From assembly GCA_020226215.1 (NCBI GenBank), contig CM035232.1:57545220-57609219 (forward strand): a stretch of 64,000 nt of DNA, in the 5' to 3' direction. Positions 60,760-64,000 of the stretch are shown here, in pieces. The translations under genes and the position numbers were made by a program. The notes below the pieces were generated by a model. That model worked only from the letters and a program-made list of their open reading frames with translations. It was not told the DNA's origin and ran no database searches. This DNA comes from Sindora glabra (taxonomy: Eukaryota > Streptophyta > Magnoliopsida > Fabales > Fabaceae). Position 1 is the first letter of the stretch, and each line of letters starts with the position of its first letter.

Positions 60760-61298
60760 TAGAGGTGTTCATAAGTAGAACTATTAGATTTTGAATTACG
60801 CTTTTCATGCATAATTACATAAATTATAATGATTCAAGTTTGAGTCCATCCTATTTAGTTTTTTTTTAAGTTGGTATAGTCTAACCTAATTAAAATTATA
60901 CATAGCCTAAGATCTAGTTCGAAAGCTCAATTATTTTTATTTTTATTATTATTTTAAATAAAAATAAATTTATATTAAAATATAAATTTAAATAGATAAT
61001 AGAATATTTAAATATATAACATATTTAGTCATATCAAATTAAGTAATTTTCCATTAAAATAATTAGATATAAATTTTATTAATGTATAATGATATTAATA
61101 AAAATAAATTTATATAATTAGATTAGGCCAGGATCAACCTATTTCATACTATCATGGCTCGAAATCTAGATTGAATATAATTAAGTCATAAGAAAAAAAA
61201 TCCAATAAATATTCAAGTCATGAAAAAGAATCCAAACCTTAAATTTTTAGGTTAGGCCTTTCAAGTCGGACAGGTCTCCTAACCTATATACATCTCTA
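60760..61298. mobile_element. 539-bp hAT-type MITE with 8-bp target duplication
   Basis: Perfect 8-bp direct repeats CCTAAGGG at 60752-60759 and 61299-61306 flank TIRs TAGAGGTGTTCATA (left) and TAGAGATGTATATA (right, read inward; 3 mismatches of 14). TAGAGGTGTTCA-type ends and 8-bp duplications define a widespread plant hAT family. The interior is AT-rich and has gattaggcc/ggttaggcc words, with no coding. Confidence 0.88.
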
Positions 61299-61653
61299 CC
61301 TAAGGGTAAAATAGAAAAAGTTCACCAATACTCACACATATACTCACCCTTGATCATAATTTGATAAAATATTTTTCCTTATTAATTTATCAATTATTCC
61401 AAACAAAAGTTTTAACTCACATTCTTTCTATAATTAACTAATTATTTTCTTTTAAAACATCTTAAATTTTAGAGGGTTTTATAACTCTAGATTAAATAAA
61501 TTATAATTTGAAATTATTCATTTATGAACAAAATCATTAATTTAAAAATAAATTAAAAATGCATTCCAACGAAGAATATACAATAGAATAAAAGACCAAA
61601 ACAAAAATAAAAGATCAAACTAAGAAATTGATAAATTTGTCTTTGAAATATTC

Positions 61654-61776
61654 GTGTAATATTAAATTAGTCTTTAACTTTATACTAACATCAATTGAGT
61701 TCAATTTCATTAACATTAAACAAAAATAGACCTAATTGATGTTAGTATAAAGTCCAAGACCAATTTGACATCACAC
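61654..61776. repeat. Foldback (inverted repeat) copy 1
   Basis: Arms of about 45 bp: taactttatactaacatcaa with ttgagtt at the left and ttgatgttagtataaagtcc with flanking gtgt-at/atcacac at the right, loop about 30 bp. The transcript would form a long imperfect hairpin. Confidence 0.8.
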
Positions 61777-62385
61777 TTATCTTGTAGGGATGAATATATC
61801 CATTTTCTCTTGTTTGTGACATCTATTCTCACTTTGCACAAATTAAGAAAATACCTTTTCAAATTATGAGTCTTTTTTTACTCCATATTAACTTGACTCA
61901 TATTTTCATTATCTCATTTCTTCACTTGTTCATTCAAATAATAAAAATATTTTTGCTCTTTTTATTTTCACTTATCCAAAAGGCCTTTTGTGTTTTTCCA
62001 ATCCAATGTTAAAAATGCATTTCATTGGAGAACACACTATAGAGTATATGATTAAAATAAGAAATGAGCAAATTTGGATATGTTTGGATATATTTTCATT
62101 TTTTTCTAACTTCTAGAAACTATTCTTAAAAAAAAAATTTAAAATATTTTTTTATTTTCAAAAATTAATTTTGAATTTAAAAAATAAAGAATAAAATACA
62201 TTTTAATAATTAAATAAGAAAATATTTTATTTAATTATAAAACTAGCATTCAGAATAAAATAGCAAGTTATAAAAATATCAAAAAACTTGTTTCTATTTT
62301 TAATATTTAATTTTTAAAAATAAATTACTAAACAAAGAAATTCTATTTTTAAAAATAAAAAATAAAAAATTATTTTCATCTAAAA

Positions 62386-62505
62386 GATTAGTATGACATT
62401 AAATGAGTCTTATATTTTATACTAACATCAATTGAGTTCAATTCCATTATTCTCAAATGAAATCCGATTCAATTGATATTAATATAAAATTTAGAACTAA
62501 TCTAA
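62386..62505. repeat. Foldback copy 2, diverged
   Basis: The same arms in weaker form: atattttatactaacatcaa plus ttgagttcaa against ttcaattgatattaatataa plus aatttagaactaatc. The word order matches copy 1 at 61654-61776. Confidence 0.7.
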
Positions 62506-64000
62506 TTTATAATTATCTTTTAAGAAGGAATTTGCCCATACTCTATAAAAAGATTGAAGAGTCTATTGCTATTCTTTTAAAAGAAAAAGGTGAGTGGACT
62601 TCCTTGGCTCATCGATATATTCCGTTTTTTTCCTTTTTGACTTTTCTGGACATTAATCATTGTTAACAAAAATGATAAAAAGGCAAAAAAAAACTTGTGA
62701 GACGAGGTGATACAAGAAACTTGTTCAGCTACTCCTCGTACAAAGCTATTGTGTAAGATTCTTGCCAACTTTCACCAAATCCAATCCACAGTGTATTTTC
62801 CAAATACATTGCCCATAAGTTCCCTATAACCTTAACTCAATCATCAAGTACCTAATGCAGTTGTTTGCAACTTAGCAATTCATAAAGGCAAAGTGAATCG
62901 CAAGAAACTTGGACAAGGTTCATGGGCAACCCCCTCTTTTGCACTCAAACTTCATCTTATTAGTATTTTATCAAGTCCTTTAAACTCTAACCATGTATAA
63001 GTAGAAGCATACTTTGTTGAAATTAATATAATTTTAATCGAAATGTTGGACTTAGTAGGAGATAAGAGTACACCAAATCATTTAAAAAATCATGTTATTC
63101 TAGAAGTTTAAATGATCATTACAAGAAAGCAAGAGAGCAAATGTCCAGTTTTAAAATTAAGATGGTATCAATGTGAAAAATAGACCACAAGTAAATTGAA
63201 CATGATTCAATAATTAAAAAAATGATTGTTATTAAATTAATTGGTTGGTTTAATCGAACTGAAAAATACAAATAGTTCATGATGAAATCGATTAAACTGA
63301 ATAGTTTAGTTCTTTAATTCTTGTTAAAATACTTGACGGTAACATTTGAACTTACCATATGCCTTTGTTAATATTTCTAACGCATTCCATGAAAATTAGT
63401 GCAAATTGTAATTGTGTTTCCATTTTACAATCTAACTCAAGAGTGCACTTAAAACAAACAAAAAAGTAGAGGAGATCCTCTCGCTAAAGAACGCATACTT
63501 TATGTTGTATTTCAAAATATTATTTTCAAAAACTGTTTCTTAAAATTGATTTTTTTAACAATTTTCAAATTTAAGAAAAATAAAAATAGGTAATGTTTGA
63601 AAGAGTAAATAAGAATATATTTCATTTAACTGCAAATTTGATATAACAATAAAAAATAAATTGAGAAAATATCTAAAAATTTCTTTTATTTTTTATTTTT
63701 AAATTATACATTTAGAATTTTAATTTTTAAATATAATTACCTATAGGAAAATTTTTATTTTTAAAAACATAAAAATAGAAAATTGTTCAATCAACAAATA
63801 TATTCTTAAACTCATATTTTATCGATACATAAAAATAGTAAATTTGCTATCACACTCTATCAAGGTGCCAAGGGTCTTAAAAATTCATCTCTTCATTTAC
63901 CAATACTCTCTTCCCTTAAACTCATATTTTATAAATGAAGCAATTATCTGTTATGCCTTGATGGTTATGAATTCTTTATGAATGTTTTTGGAACTAGATG
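62506..64000. other. AT-rich terminal region, no gene seen
   Basis: 62690-62960 has mixed composition (gacgaggtgatacaagaaac, actcctcgtacaaagc) but no recognisable product. 63480-63790 resembles 62080-62350 in its A/T homopolymer-rich ttttaaaaataaaaaa texture. Confidence 0.45.

Noticed and set aside
62457..62768. Overlapping open frames of 63-69 codons on both strands
   Set aside because: Short, unrecognised and overlapping each other at the edge of a foldback repeat.
1..64000. tRNA, rRNA or organelle DNA insertions
   Set aside because: I looked for cloverleaf-like GC-rich stretches and for organelle gene sequence and saw none; a tRNAscan and organelle BLAST would settle it.

Overview
This is a 64 kb piece of a flowering-plant nuclear genome, most likely a eudicot. 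The evidence is a mitochondrial chaperonin-60 gene split into 18 exons, an intronless P-class PPR gene, plant-type transposons (PIF/Harbinger, RTE-clade LINE, Ty1/copia, hAT- and Mutator-like MITEs), strongly AT-rich intergenic DNA and many AT, GT and poly-A/T tracts. I cannot name the species.

Only two host genes look intact. The first (+ strand, 2574-8750) encodes mitochondrial HSP60/CPN60. I could trace every exon: they join to 1731 nt (576 aa plus stop), as expected for the family, with one intron that appears to be GC-AG and another that carries an 838-bp MITE with a 10-bp target duplication. The second (- strand, 28582-31143) encodes an 853-aa organelle-type PPR protein resembling Arabidopsis At1g73710. 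The longest open frame begins at a GTG, and the first in-frame ATG is at 31143.

Layout: 1-2300 holds a decayed PIF/Harbinger transposase (- strand) and a TIR-like inverted pair. 2400-9050 is the HSP60 gene. 9.1-13.2 kb is AT-rich, with a 340-bp duplicated block, an unidentified GC-richer relic and a broken Myb/SANT-like fragment. 14742-17246 is a 5'-truncated RTE LINE (- strand) with a diverged 17-bp target duplication, inserted among relics that recur at 13.55 and 18.2 kb. 18.6-26.9 kb is AT-rich repeat debris with an AT minisatellite. 27-31.5 kb is the PPR locus. 33-64 kb is mostly old repeat debris. Nested in it is a very young 9.26-kb Ty1/copia element (39155-48414, - strand), whose LTRs differ by one substitution plus an AT-repeat length change. 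Its gag and pol lie in different frames and its protease has DTR in place of DTG. Further right are a pseudogene of a TMEM234-like membrane protein (51.92-52.32 kb), a 704-bp TIR element, a 539-bp hAT MITE with a perfect 8-bp target duplication, two foldback repeats, and several clusters of short palindrome variants that no feature class explains.

The genes do not form a pathway. The two host genes are organelle-directed (HSP60 folds imported mitochondrial matrix proteins; PPR proteins bind organelle RNA), but I see no shared regulation. All positions come from reading the sequence by eye. Statements about identity are not computed alignments.
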